Of a stretch of DNA of 64,000 nt, positions 41,926 to 50,792 are shown piece by piece. Positions within the stretch are counted from its first letter, which is position 1, and each line of letters starts with the position of its first letter. Location: assembly GCF_001742225.1 (NCBI RefSeq), contig NZ_CP017076.1, forward strand, positions 1,141,001 through 1,205,000. The letters run 5' to 3'. The stretch comes from Novosphingobium resinovorum. Its GTDB lineage: Bacteria > Pseudomonadota > Alphaproteobacteria > Sphingomonadales > Sphingomonadaceae. The position numbers were made by a program, and so were the translations under genes. Under the pieces are notes generated by a model. That model was given only the letters and a program-made list of their open reading frames with translations. It ran no database searches and had not been told where the DNA came from.

Positions 41926-42811
41926 GGTAGTCGACCTCCGAAACGGGTTTCCAGATCGGCGAGCCGCGCGTCGCCCTAGCCGATGCAATGACGCTGCCGT
42001 CCACGTCGGTGAGGCCGTATTCCTGCGCCAGTTCGGCGGTGACGAACTCCCCGCCCGAGCGCTTCATCACCTCGGGATCGGCGGCGAGCGCGGCCACGAC
42101 GCGCCCCGGATGCTCGACCGTGCTGCCCTGCATCGAGGTGATCGAGGTGGTCATCTTGTCGCCCATTTTGGCAAGGTTGTCCTGCGCCTTCTCGGTCAGG
42201 GTCAGCCCCTGCCACAAGGTCAGCGAGGCGACGCCGTGGGGTTCCAGTTCGATCGCCATGTCGCGCGCCATGCGATCGACCGCCGACTTCGACGTGCCGA
42301 AGATGACGCTGTAGGTATACGTCACCGCCGCGAAGCCCGAGATCGCCACGATGAGCCCCGACTTCTGCGGCGCCATGATCTTGGCCGCGTGCCACGCCGC
42401 GACGTAGTTGGACTTCACCCCGACGTCCCACATCTCGAGGTTGGAGAGCGGCTTTTCCCAGAAGCCCTTGGGTTCCAGCAGGTCGTCCGACAGCGTAAAG
42501 GCATTGTTGACGAGGATGTCGAGGCGGCCCTGCTCCGCCGCGATGCGGGCGAACAGCGCGGCCACGGCCTCGTCGTCGCCATGGTCGCAGGCGACGGCGA
42601 TGCCGCTGCCACCGCTGGTCGCACCGCGCGCGTCGCACTCGGCAGCCGTGCCGCCGACCGTGCCGGGCAGGTAGTAGTAGCCCTCCCTGACGGTGCGCCC
42701 GGTGACGTAGACCGTGGCGCCCTGCTCGGCGAGGACGAGCGCGATGCCCTTGCCGATGCCGCGGCTGGCGCCGGTGACCAGCGCGACCTTGCCCGCAAGC
42801 GGCGCGCTCAT
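41915..42811 (-). CDS. DHRS1-like SDR protein 1 (catalytic Tyr replaced by Phe)
   Basis: The 298-residue protein starts MSAPLAGKVALVTGASRGIG, contains ILVNNAFTLSDD and FWEKPLSNLEMWD, and has AISGFAAVTYTYSVIFGTSK. The catalytic Tyr of YxxxK is therefore Phe here, while Ser and Lys are kept. It is clearly a paralogue of the SDR at 40478-41371 (same FWEKPL, WHAA-IM, TYTY, FGT-K, DRM-RDM blocks). The ATG overlaps the upstream NTF2-like stop by four bases (ATGA). Whether it is an active dehydrogenase, uses another residue, or binds a substrate without turnover is open. Confidence 0.85.
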   Translation of the reverse strand: MSAPLAGKVALVTGASRGIGKGIALVLAEQGATVYVTGRTVREGYYYLPGTVGGTAAECDARGATSGGSGIAVACDHGDDEAVAALFARIAAEQGRLDILVNNAFTLSDDLLEPKGFWEKPLSNLEMWDVGVKSNYVAAWHAAKIMAPQKSGLIVAISGFAAVTYTYSVIFGTSKSAVDRMARDMAIELEPHGVASLTLWQGLTLTEKAQDNLAKMGDKMTTSITSMQGSTVEHPGRVVAALAADPEVMKRSGGEFVTAELAQEYGLTDVDGSVIASARATRGSPIWKPVSEVDYRGK

Positions 42812-43353
42812 GCCGCGTTCCCTGCGAACCAGTCTTCGCTGTAGTCGCCCTTGGCGCGGCCGGGGAAATGGTCTGCGGTGAAAGGATAGCCCATCACGCC
42901 TTTGGACCAGTCCGCTGCGGCGCCCCAGTCCTGTTCCCAGTCGTAGAGCATCACCCGGTCGGCGATCCGCCATTCCGGCTCGGCCGAGGCACCGGCGCGC
43001 TTCTCGAAGGTGTCGAGATAGCGTCCGCCGATGCAGGTATCCCGATCGCCTTCGCCCATATCGACACGGTGGTACGAGAACACGTGGGTCTCGGCGCGCG
43101 CGGTGGCTCCCGCCAGTTCGATGTGCGTCTGGCCAAGCAGGTGCTGGGTGTCCTTGATCGCATCGGCGCCGGGCACGACCCAAGCGAGATAGGCGTCGAA
43201 AGTGCCGCCGTGCACGCCGTAGTCGAACCGGGCATCGGGCCACCAGCACGCGCGGATCAGGTCCGCGCTGCGCCGGTCCTCGCCGCGCGCCAGCCGCGCC
43301 ACGCAAGTGCGGATCGCCTCGCGGTCGATCATCTCGCGTAAAGCCTGCTCCAT
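42808..43353 (-). CDS. SnoaL/NTF2-like protein 1
   Basis: The 181-residue NTF2-like protein shows REAIRTCVARLARGEDRRSAD with the candidate catalytic Asp, FDYGVHGGTFDAYLAWV, DTQHLLGQTHIEL with candidate His, and CIGGRYLDTFEKR. The ATG at 43353 has AAGGAGAGG upstream and is the first gene of the NTF2-SDR-NTF2-SDR operon. Overlapping stop and start with the next SDR (ATGA) suggest the two products work on the same substrate, such as dehydration or isomerisation of an alicyclic intermediate. Confidence 0.8.
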   Translation of the reverse strand: MEQALREMIDREAIRTCVARLARGEDRRSADLIRACWWPDARFDYGVHGGTFDAYLAWVVPGADAIKDTQHLLGQTHIELAGATARAETHVFSYHRVDMGEGDRDTCIGGRYLDTFEKRAGASAEPEWRIADRVMLYDWEQDWGAAADWSKGVMGYPFTADHFPGRAKGDYSEDWFAGNAA

Positions 43354-43422
43354 CCAACCTCTCCTTGCCGTCATGCCGGGACGCATTGGCCGCTTTGACG
43401 GCTCCTGAATGCGCGGTATCGC

Positions 43423-43453
43423 GAAGGGGCCTGTCGCGCGGACAAGCCCCTTC
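43423..43453 (-). terminator. Strong hairpin between bdcA-like gene and NTF2/SDR operon
   Basis: GAAGGGGCCTGTC (43423-43435) and GACAAGCCCCTTC (43441-43453) pair at 12 of 13 positions around a five-base loop. It lies about 110 bases beyond the stop of the upstream minus-strand gene, before the start of the next operon. No T-run follows. Confidence 0.6.
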
Positions 43454-43560
43454 CACCGAAGTTCAATGCCGCAAAACCGCCGCTACGACTTGACCAATCT
43501 GGACACGCGGACCCGCTACGGCCCGCTGATCGCCGATGCGGAGTTTGCAGGTATCGGGCA

Positions 43561-44274
43561 TCACGCCCCGAACCCGCCGTCGATGGTATGGAGCGCGCCG
43601 GTCACGATGCCGGCCTCCGGACCGGCGAGATAGGCGACCATCCCGGCGATCTCGTCCGGGCGGCCGTGGCGCTTGATCGCCATGAAGCCGTGCATGAGGT
43701 CCTTCATCGGCCCGTCGCCGGGGTTCATGTCGGTATCGGTCGGACCGGGCTGGACGGTGTTGACGGTGATGCCCCTGCCGCCGAAATCGCGGGCGAGGCC
43801 CCGGGTCAGCCCCTGTATCGCGGATTTGGTGAGCGAATAGGCCGCGCCGCCCGTGAATGGAATGCGGTCCCCGTTGGTCGATCCGATGAAGATGATCCTG
43901 CCATTGTCCGGCATGCGCCGGGCGGCCTCCACGGCAGCATGGTAGGGGGCGCGGACATTGACGTCGATCATGCGGTCGATGACGTCGGCGTCCTGCTCCA
44001 GCGGATCGCCGAACACGAGAACGCCCGCATTGACGACGAGAATGTCGATCGGTCCGGCATCGGCGACAAGGGCGATCACCGCGTCACGATCGGCCGCGTC
44101 CGACCGGACTGCGCTGGCGCCCGTCTCGGTGGCCAGCGCCTGTGCGGCGTCTGTCGCCCCGGCGTAGGAGAATGTCACGGCCGCGCCGTCTGCGGCGAGG
44201 CGCTTTACGATCGCGGCGCCGATGCCCCGGCTGCCGCCGATGACGAGGGCTGTCTTTCCTGAAAAGTCGGTCAT
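43561..44274 (-). CDS. bdcA: BdcA-like SDR (cyclic-di-GMP-binding biofilm dispersal protein family)
   Basis: The 237-residue SDR matches E. coli BdcA along nearly its whole length by recall: GKTALVIGGSRGIGAAIVKR, DILVVNAGVLVFGDPLE, APYHAAVEAARRMP, GSTNGDRIPFTGGAAYSLTK, GRGITVNTVQPGPTDTDMNP and VTGALHTIDGGFGA. The complete SDR triad is present (YSLTK with the preceding Ser). BdcA is reported to bind c-di-GMP and promote biofilm dispersal; it may also reduce a carbonyl substrate. It lies 54 bases downstream of an alpha/beta hydrolase gene in the same direction. The ATG at 44274 gives the standard N-terminus. Confidence 0.88.
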   Translation of the reverse strand: MTDFSGKTALVIGGSRGIGAAIVKRLAADGAAVTFSYAGATDAAQALATETGASAVRSDAADRDAVIALVADAGPIDILVVNAGVLVFGDPLEQDADVIDRMIDVNVRAPYHAAVEAARRMPDNGRIIFIGSTNGDRIPFTGGAAYSLTKSAIQGLTRGLARDFGGRGITVNTVQPGPTDTDMNPGDGPMKDLMHGFMAIKRHGRPDEIAGMVAYLAGPEAGIVTGALHTIDGGFGA

Positions 44275-44327
44275 TCGTACTGCTCCTGTAGTGCTTGTGA
44301 TGGGTAGTGCGTGAGGCGCGGGGGCGC

Positions 44328-45260
44328 TTACTTGTGGGTGTCGAGGAAGCCGCGCACGGCTGCGACGGTGGCCTTTGGCTGCTCCTCCATCAGCCAGTGC
44401 CCGGCGTCGGGGATGGTGGCTTCGGTCACGTCGGAGGCGGCGAAGCGCATGACCGTCGCCATCATCGGGCCGAAGGATTTCTCCCCGCCGACCGCCAGCA
44501 CCGGCATCGCCAGCTTGCCCGCTGCCACGAAGGCGCGGTTGTCGATCGCGTCCTGGTCGAAGGCGGCGAACTGGGCGAAGCCCGCGTGCATGGCCCCCGG
44601 CCGGGCGTAGAGCGCGGCATAGTGGACGCGCGAGGCTTCGCTGAAGCGCTCGGGCCGGGCGGAGAACTCGTTCCAGAACCGGTCGAGGTAGATCCGTTCG
44701 CGTCCGGCGACGAGGCGCTCCATGTCGGGGCCGCCGAAGCGGAAGTGCCACAGCAGCGGGTTCTTTAGGATCTCCTCCCAGGGACCGACACCGGGCAGCG
44801 GCGCGTCCATCAGCACGAAGCTGGTGACGCGCTCGCGGTTCTGGGCGGCGAAGGCGTAGCCCACCATGTTGCCGATGTCGTGCGTGACGAGGGCGGTCTT
44901 GCCGACCTTCAGCGCGTCGAGCAGCCCGGCGATGTCCTGCCCCTGCGTCTTCTTGTCATAGCCCCCGGCGGGCTTCGCCGAGAGGCCCATGCCGCGCAGG
45001 TCGGGCACGATGACCACGTGATCGCGCGCGAGATCGGCCGCCAGCGGCGCCCACATGTCGCCGGTTTCGCCATAGCCGTGAAGCAGGACGACGGCCGGCC
45101 CCTTGCCGCCGATGCGGGTGTGGATCGTGGTGCCGTTGGTCGATATCTCCTCGGTCCGGAAACCTTCGGGAAACGGCGCGACTTGCGCGCTTGCCGGGGT
45201 CGCGGCGATGCCGAGCGGGGTGGCCAGGGCGAGGGCCGCTGCAATAATTCGAGTGAACAT
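44328..45260 (-). CDS. Exported alpha/beta hydrolase, haloalkane dehalogenase/epoxide hydrolase-like
   Basis: The 310-residue protein has a signal peptide (IIAAALALATPLGIAATPASAQ) and then an alpha/beta hydrolase core: oxyanion HGYGETGDMW, RGMGLSAKP as in epoxide hydrolases, the nucleophile elbow VTHDIGNMVGYAF with Asp128 instead of Ser, and the final His in DAGHWLMEEQP. An Asp nucleophile is typical of haloalkane and fluoroacetate dehalogenases and epoxide hydrolases. It should act in the periplasm. The ATG at 45260 has AGGAGGCAG upstream. A LysR-type regulator is divergent, and a bdcA-like gene follows; the same trio is plausible as one regulatory unit. Confidence 0.88.
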   Translation of the reverse strand: MFTRIIAAALALATPLGIAATPASAQVAPFPEGFRTEEISTNGTTIHTRIGGKGPAVVLLHGYGETGDMWAPLAADLARDHVVIVPDLRGMGLSAKPAGGYDKKTQGQDIAGLLDALKVGKTALVTHDIGNMVGYAFAAQNRERVTSFVLMDAPLPGVGPWEEILKNPLLWHFRFGGPDMERLVAGRERIYLDRFWNEFSARPERFSEASRVHYAALYARPGAMHAGFAQFAAFDQDAIDNRAFVAAGKLAMPVLAVGGEKSFGPMMATVMRFAASDVTEATIPDAGHWLMEEQPKATVAAVRGFLDTHK

Positions 45261-45340
45261 CTGTCTGCCTCCTTCATCCCGCATGTCGCGGGCTGTCGAC
45301 GGCAAGATGATTTCAGGCCATCGTGCGCACTAGCCGCCAA

Positions 45341-45364
45341 ATTCCGGAACCGGCTTTCGGGAAT
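45341..45364. promoter_or_regulatory. Candidate LysR binding site
   Basis: ATTCC-N14-GGAAT with an internal TTCCGGAA forms a symmetric site nine bases before the LysR start and about 80 bases before the divergent hydrolase gene, the expected place for an autoregulatory LysR box. Confidence 0.4.
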
Positions 45365-45372
45365 GCCGAACG

Positions 45373-46269
45373 ATGATGAAGCTGGAAGGAGTGGCCGCGT
45401 TCGTATCGGTGGCCGAAGCGGGATCGATCAGCGAGGCGGCGCGCCGCCTCGGCTTTGCCAAGTCGGTGGTCAGTGAGCGCGTGGCCGAACTGGAAAGACT
45501 GCTCGGCGCAAGCCTGATGCAGCGCACCACCCGCAAGCTGTCCCTGACCGGGGAAGGCGAGCTGTTCCTCGAACGGGCGCGCCGGATCATGCGCGAGACG
45601 ATAGAGGCGCAGGCCGAGATCGCGGAGCGGCGCGGATCCCTGTCCGGGCCGCTGCGTCTGGCCGGACCGATCGGGTTCGGCACGCTGCACCTTGGCCGGA
45701 TGGTGAACGCGTTCCTGGCGGTCCACCCGGCCATCGAACTCAGCATGGATCTGGACGACAAGTTCGTAGACGTGGCCGCCGACGGCTACGACGCGGTGAT
45801 CCGCCATGGCCCGATCCAGGATACGCGCCTGATCGCGAAGCGGCTGGCGTCGAGCCGCCGGGTCCTCGTCGCCGCGCCGTCCTATCTGGAGAAGCACGGC
45901 GCGCCCGCGTCGCTGGAGGAACTGGATCGGGCCTGCGCGATCCTCTACTCCAACCGCTCGGCCGACTGGCGCTTCCGTTCCGGCGACGGCGAGACCATCC
46001 TGCGGCCGCGCGCCTGCCTGCGCGTGAACAACGGCATCGTCATGCGCGATGCCGCGCTGGCGGGCCTCGGCATCGCTTTGTTGCCGACGTTCTTCACGTA
46101 CGAGCAACTGGCGAGCGGTGCACTGGTCCAGGTCGATGTCGGCGCCGAAGCGGAGGGTGCGGAACTCTACATCGCCTACACGCGCAACCGCAGTGCCTCG
46201 GCCAAGCTCGCGGCGCTGACGGAGTGGCTGCGGCAGGAGATCGGCACGCCTGCGTACTGGGACCGGTAG
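45373..46269 (+). CDS. LysR-family transcriptional regulator
   Basis: The 298-residue protein has the N-terminal winged helix (VAAFVSVAEAGSISEAARRL, FAKSVVSERVAELERLLGAS) and the type 2 periplasmic-binding-like effector domain (GPLRLAGPIGFGTLHLGRMV, DAVIRHGPIQDTRLIAKRLA). It resembles the DsdC/CrgA-like LysR group that regulates a divergent SDR or hydrolase gene. It is divergent from the hydrolase-bdcA pair and probably activates it. Two adjacent ATGs (45373, 45376) are possible starts. Confidence 0.92.
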   Translation: MMKLEGVAAFVSVAEAGSISEAARRLGFAKSVVSERVAELERLLGASLMQRTTRKLSLTGEGELFLERARRIMRETIEAQAEIAERRGSLSGPLRLAGPIGFGTLHLGRMVNAFLAVHPAIELSMDLDDKFVDVAADGYDAVIRHGPIQDTRLIAKRLASSRRVLVAAPSYLEKHGAPASLEELDRACAILYSNRSADWRFRSGDGETILRPRACLRVNNGIVMRDAALAGLGIALLPTFFTYEQLASGALVQVDVGAEAEGAELYIAYTRNRSASAKLAALTEWLRQEIGTPAYWDR

Positions 46270-46279
46270 CGAGGCTGGA

Positions 46280-47707
46280 TCACACCTCTGCGTCGTCGTC
46301 GCCCGCCGGCAACCGGATCTCGACCACCATCCCCGGAGGCCCGGCGACTATGCGCGCAGTGCCGTCGTGTGCGGCGGCGATGGCCTGCACCATGCTCAAT
46401 CCCAGGCCGTGTCCCGGGCTCCCGCGGTTCGTATCGAGACGGACCAGCCGTTCGAAGATGCGCGGTTGATCCTTCAGGGGGACGCCGGGGCCATCGTCGG
46501 CAACCCTGATCACGGTTTCCCTGCCTTCGGTCAGGCTCGTGACGCTTACGGACCTGCCCGGGTGCGCGTGGACGAGGGCGTTGTCCAGAAGGTTCGCCAC
46601 GATGCGCTGGATCAGCGCCTTGTCACCATGGACCGTCGCGGGCTCGATCGACAGTTCCAGCCTCAGGCCCGCGTCTTCCAGCGACGGGCGGTGGGCTTCG
46701 GCGATCTCCCGGACGGCATCGGCGACATCGACCGGCACGAAGCGCTTGCGCACCAGCTTCCCGTCGATCTCTGTGATCGCCAGCAGGCTGGCGAAAAGGC
46801 CGATCAGTTCGTCGGTATCGTCGCTGGCGGCGTCCAGCAGATCGCGCTGCGCCGGGTCGGTCGCCAGCGCCGCAGCCTTCTCCAGCTTGGCGCTTACGCG
46901 GCTCAGCGGCGTGCGCAGGTCATGGGCCAGTCCGCTGGACACCTCGCGAAGATTCGACAGCAGCGTGGAAATCCGGTCCAGCATGCGGTTGAGCACCGTG
47001 GCAAGGCCGTCGAGTTCGTCCGCCCCGCCATGAACAGGCATGCGCTGGGTCATGTCGCCGGCCATGATCGCGCTGGCGCGGCTTTCCATCGCGCGCAGCC
47101 GGCGGCGGATGGTGACGCCGAAGGCAAGCGTCGTGCCCACGCTCGCCAGCATGAGCAGCGCGACGGCAGCGATGAACAGGCGCAGCAGCACGAAGTCCAT
47201 GCGATCCACGATGGTCCGGTCCGCCGCTACCAGCAGGCGGCCGCCGTTCGACAGGCGCGCGTTGATGCCCTGGGCGATCGCCGGTGTCCCGTCGGGCCGG
47301 ACGAACGGCACGAACTCGCTCCACCCCGGCGGCGGCATCCGGGCGTCGAGGCGGCCCGCTCGCCTGTGTCCCGCCGCATCGACCACGGCGTAACCCATCG
47401 ATCGCTCGTCGTCGCCCGGCTCGTCGTCGAGGTAGCCCACCGTGCCGGGCTTGCTGGCGAGGTCGCGGATGCGGACCGCCTCGATCAGCGCATCGAAGCC
47501 GTGCTCGCGTTCGTATTCCAGCAGGGCACGGGTCTCGATATCGACCCGGTGGTCGATCTGTCGTTCGATCTCCTCATGGACGAACCAGTACGTGAGGCCG
47601 CCGAGCGCGGCGGTTATCAGCGCCGATGCCGCGGCGACGACGAGGACGAGCCCGGGAATGGTGCGCGGCAGGGAAAGGCGTCGGCGCCTGCCGGATCGCT
47701 CAGTCAT
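46280..47707 (-). CDS. Sensor histidine kinase of two-component system 1
   Basis: The 475-residue inner-membrane kinase has a TM helix near residues 18-42, a periplasmic sensor of about 130 residues, a second TM, a HAMP linker (TIRRRLRAMESRASAIMAGD) and an H-box (SSGLAHDLRTPLSRV). The ATPase core has NLLDNALVHA, VADDGPGVP and GHGLGLSMVQAIAAAH. It should phosphorylate the response regulator whose gene overlaps its start by eight bases. Its paralogue is encoded at 57469-58815. The nearby siderophore receptor and RND metal pump suggest a metal or envelope signal. Confidence 0.9.
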   Translation of the reverse strand: MTERSGRRRRLSLPRTIPGLVLVVAAASALITAALGGLTYWFVHEEIERQIDHRVDIETRALLEYEREHGFDALIEAVRIRDLASKPGTVGYLDDEPGDDERSMGYAVVDAAGHRRAGRLDARMPPPGWSEFVPFVRPDGTPAIAQGINARLSNGGRLLVAADRTIVDRMDFVLLRLFIAAVALLMLASVGTTLAFGVTIRRRLRAMESRASAIMAGDMTQRMPVHGGADELDGLATVLNRMLDRISTLLSNLREVSSGLAHDLRTPLSRVSAKLEKAAALATDPAQRDLLDAASDDTDELIGLFASLLAITEIDGKLVRKRFVPVDVADAVREIAEAHRPSLEDAGLRLELSIEPATVHGDKALIQRIVANLLDNALVHAHPGRSVSVTSLTEGRETVIRVADDGPGVPLKDQPRIFERLVRLDTNRGSPGHGLGLSMVQAIAAAHDGTARIVAGPPGMVVEIRLPAGDDDAEV

Positions 47708-48380
47708 CCGCCGGGTTCATGATGTAGCCCGATCCGCGCACGGTGCGGATGGCGTTATGCGCGAACCCCTGGTTCAGCTTGGTGCGCAGGCGGCTCATGT
47801 GAGTCTCGACGATGTTGGTCTGCGGATCGAAGCCGAAGTTCCAGATCCGCTCCAGCAGCAGGGTGCGCGTGACGACCCGGTCGGGGCTGCGCATGAGCTG
47901 CTCCAGCAGGCTGAACTCGCGCGGCTGGAGGTCGATCGGCAATCCGGCGCGCCTCACCGTGCGCCGGGCGAGGTTCATCTCGATGTCGCCGACGACGAGG
48001 TTTTGCTGAAGCGTCTGGGGCGCCGGGCGGCGGGCCAGGGCGATCAGCCGCGCGGCGAACTCGGCGAAGGCGAACGGCTTGGTCAGGTAATCGTCGGCGC
48101 CGCCTTCCAGCGCCTCGACGCGGTCCTCGATGCCGCCCAGCGCGGTCAGCATCAGGATCGGCGTCTGGCATCCGCCGTCCCGTGCCTGCTTCATCACCGA
48201 AAGACCGTCGAGCCCGGGAACCATCCGGTCCAGCACGGCGACGTCGAATTGCTCGTCCGCAAGCAGATCGAGCGCCTCGTGCCCCGATGTGACGAGGCGG
48301 GAATGGTGGCCCAGTTCGCCAAGGCCGGAGCCCAGATACTTCGAAAGCTCCGGATCATCTTCAAGAACCAGCACGTTCAT
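47700..48380 (-). CDS. OmpR-family response regulator of two-component system 1
   Basis: The 226-residue protein has a receiver domain (phospho-acceptor Asp51 in VLDRMVPGLDG, Lys in LTKPFAFAEF) and a winged-helix effector (LQPREFSLLEQLMRSPDRVV, THMSRLRTKLNQGF). The ATG at 48380 is preferred over an upstream TTG. It shares many blocks with the regulator at 56781-57455, so their DNA sites should be alike. Its upstream region contains two ACATTGGGA direct repeats spaced 11 bases, the typical layout for OmpR/PhoB-type dimers, facing the divergent siderophore receptor gene. Confidence 0.92.
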   Translation of the reverse strand: MNVLVLEDDPELSKYLGSGLGELGHHSRLVTSGHEALDLLADEQFDVAVLDRMVPGLDGLSVMKQARDGGCQTPILMLTALGGIEDRVEALEGGADDYLTKPFAFAEFAARLIALARRPAPQTLQQNLVVGDIEMNLARRTVRRAGLPIDLQPREFSLLEQLMRSPDRVVTRTLLLERIWNFGFDPQTNIVETHMSRLRTKLNQGFAHNAIRTVRGSGYIMNPADD

Positions 48381-48411
48381 CGCGGAAAACAACTCACCAC
48401 TTTCGCCAAAT

Positions 48412-48478
48412 TCCCAACATTGGGATTACATTGGGAAGAATACACTTCTTCCCAATGTTGCGTTTTGCATCTTGGGAA
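48412..48478. promoter_or_regulatory. Response-regulator box cluster in divergent promoter
   Basis: ACATTGGGA occurs at 48417-48425 and 48428-48436 (11 bases apart), followed by an inverted copy TCCCAATGT at 48450-48458 and a further TTGGGAA at 48472-48478. The middle forms a perfect 11-bp inverted repeat around TACAC (ATTGGGAAGAA / TTCTTCCCAAT, 48430-48456). It lies between response regulator 1 and the siderophore receptor and probably controls both. Confidence 0.7.
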
Positions 48479-48570
48479 CCACCATGCCCGTCTGTATCCG
48501 CCCCAGCAAGTGCGATTAGCTCGCATTATCGTTAGCAATTATGCTCGATCGATCAGGGGGATTCAGAAAT

Positions 48571-50766
48571 ATGCCTGCTTTCACGTCACTGCATGCGCGC
48601 AGCCGCCATGCCCTGCTTGCCGCCACGGCAGCTGCGCTCGTCGGCCACGGCGCGGCCGCGCAGGCGCAGGAAGCCCCGGCCAATCTCGGCGGCGCGACCG
48701 TCACCGCGACGTCGATCGACGACAAGGAAGCGCAGACTTCCTACAAAGTCAGCCGCTCGACCAGCGCGACGCGCACCGATACCCCGCTGATCGATGTGCC
48801 GCAGACGGTCAACGTCGTTTCGGTGAAGCAGATCGAGGATCAGGCTTCGAACAGCATCGGCGATGCCATCCGCTATGTGCCGGGCATTTTCTCGGCGCAG
48901 GGCGAGGGCAACCGCGAAACGCTGGTGATCCGCGGCAATTCCACCACCGGCGACTTCTTCGTCGATGGCGTGCGCGACGACGTCCAGACCTACCGCGATC
49001 TCTATAACATCGAGCGGCTCGAGGTCTTCAAGGGCTCCAACGCGATGATCTTCGGGCGCGGTGGCGTCGGCGGCGTCATCAATCGCGTCACCAAGGTCGC
49101 GAATGGCGACCTCATCCGCTCGTTCCGCGTCGAGGGCGGCAGCTTCAACCACGTGCGCGGCCAGTTCGACCTGGGTACGCCGCTGGGCGAGGTGGTTTCG
49201 GTGCGCATGACCGGCGTGTACCAGAACAGCGAGAGCTACCGCGACGGTGTCGACTACAACCGCTGGGGCTTCAACCCGACGGCGACCTTCAAGCTCGGCG
49301 CGGACACCACCGTGACCCTCGGCTACGAGCACTTCAAGGATGAGCGCGTTGCCGACCGCGGTGTCTCCACCTACCTCGGCAAGCCGCTGCACACCCCGCG
49401 CGGCCAGTTCTTCGGCGACCCCGACCAGAGCCCGACCTGGACCGATACGGACGCGGCGACGCTGTTCGTCGAGCACAAGTTCAGCGATACCGTCTCGATC
49501 CGCAACCGCACCCGCTATGCCGACTACGACAAGTTCTACCAGAACGTCTTCCCGACGACGGTGAACACGGCGCCGATGACCAACCCGGCCGGCCTGCCCG
49601 CCGGTACCTATGCGGCAGGAACCATCGTCGGCATCCAGGGCTACAACAACTTCACCAATCGCAAGAATTTCATCAATCAGACCGACCTGAACGCCCAGTT
49701 CGCCACCGGCGCGATCGAGCACACCCTGCTCGTCGGGGCGGAATACGGCCACCAGAAGACCGAGAACCTGCGTCAGGAAGCCTTCTTCCCCACCGCGTCC
49801 AACGCCAGCGGCGTGACGACGATCTATGCGACGCTGCTCGACCCCACGATCAGCCGCCCCGACATCCGCTGGGCGCAAAGCGCGTCGAGCCCGCAGAACC
49901 GCGGCACCGCCGAAGTCGTCGCAGGCTACGTGCAGGACCAGATCGCGCTCTCGCCGATGTTCGACGTGGTTGTCGGCGTGCGCTACGAGCACTTCACCAC
50001 CAAGGTCACGAACCTGCGCAACAACCAGGACTTCAAGGTCACCGACGACCTGTGGTCGCCGCGTGCGGGCCTGATCTTCAAGCCGGTGGAGAACGCCTCG
50101 ATCTACGCCAGCTACTCACGCACGTACCTGCCGCGCGGCGGTGACCAGCTCACCGGCCTGTCGCCGACCAACCAGAACCTCGCTCCGGAAAAGTATCAGA
50201 ACTACGAACTGGGCGCGAAGTGGGACATCCTGCCCACCTTCAACGTATCGGCCGCCGTGTTCCAGCTGGACCGCACCAATGTGCTCGCCGACGTCGATGG
50301 CGACGGCATCCAGGAGCCGGTCGGTCGCCAGCGCACCAAGGGTGTGGAACTCGCCGTCGCAGGCAGCATCACCAAGCAGGTCAGCATGGTAGGCGCCTAT
50401 ACTTATTCGGACGGCACGTTCCTCGATGACGTGTCGGGTACGGTGAAGGCCGGCAACATCCTGCCCAACATGCCCAAGCATAGCGCCTCGCTGTGGACCC
50501 GTTTCGATCCGATCGAGCAACTCGGCGCCGCCGTCGGCGTCATCTATCAGGGCAAGCGCTATGCCTCGACCGACAACCTCGTCTCGATGCCCGGCTATAC
50601 CCGTGTCGATGCCGCGCTCTATTACAACCTGAGCGAGACGGTCAGCGCCCAGCTCAACGTGGAGAACGTCTTCAACAAGCGCTACTTCATCTACGCGCAC
50701 AGCAACACGAACGTGACGCCGGGATCGCCGACCGCGTTCAAGGTCGGTCTCAACGCGCGCTTCTGA
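48571..50766 (+). CDS. TonB-dependent siderophore receptor
   Basis: The 731-residue protein has a signal peptide (HALLAATAAALVGHGAAAQAQ), a TonB box region (ATVTATS), a siderophore-type plug (LIDVPQTVNVVSVKQIEDQA, RYVPGIFSAQGEGNRETLVI, FKGSNAMIFGRGGVGGVINR) and a barrel ending YFIYAHSNTNVTPGSPTAFK with a terminal Phe. It resembles catecholate receptors of the Fiu/FhuE group and should import a ferric siderophore. The ATG at 48571 follows AGGGGG at twelve bases; an ATG at 48541 would add ten residues before the signal peptide. Its promoter carries the ACATTGGG boxes shared with a metal-type RND operon. Confidence 0.92.
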   Translation: MPAFTSLHARSRHALLAATAAALVGHGAAAQAQEAPANLGGATVTATSIDDKEAQTSYKVSRSTSATRTDTPLIDVPQTVNVVSVKQIEDQASNSIGDAIRYVPGIFSAQGEGNRETLVIRGNSTTGDFFVDGVRDDVQTYRDLYNIERLEVFKGSNAMIFGRGGVGGVINRVTKVANGDLIRSFRVEGGSFNHVRGQFDLGTPLGEVVSVRMTGVYQNSESYRDGVDYNRWGFNPTATFKLGADTTVTLGYEHFKDERVADRGVSTYLGKPLHTPRGQFFGDPDQSPTWTDTDAATLFVEHKFSDTVSIRNRTRYADYDKFYQNVFPTTVNTAPMTNPAGLPAGTYAAGTIVGIQGYNNFTNRKNFINQTDLNAQFATGAIEHTLLVGAEYGHQKTENLRQEAFFPTASNASGVTTIYATLLDPTISRPDIRWAQSASSPQNRGTAEVVAGYVQDQIALSPMFDVVVGVRYEHFTTKVTNLRNNQDFKVTDDLWSPRAGLIFKPVENASIYASYSRTYLPRGGDQLTGLSPTNQNLAPEKYQNYELGAKWDILPTFNVSAAVFQLDRTNVLADVDGDGIQEPVGRQRTKGVELAVAGSITKQVSMVGAYTYSDGTFLDDVSGTVKAGNILPNMPKHSASLWTRFDPIEQLGAAVGVIYQGKRYASTDNLVSMPGYTRVDAALYYNLSETVSAQLNVENVFNKRYFIYAHSNTNVTPGSPTAFKVGLNARF

Positions 50767-50792
50767 GCCCGCAGCGTGATCGGTCTGGATCG

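Noticed and set aside
43466..43633. Plus-strand frame starting MPQNRRYDLTNLDTRTRYGP
   Set aside because: It looks partly protein-like but overlaps the 3' end of the bdcA-like gene on the other strand, has no Shine-Dalgarno and no recognisable domain.
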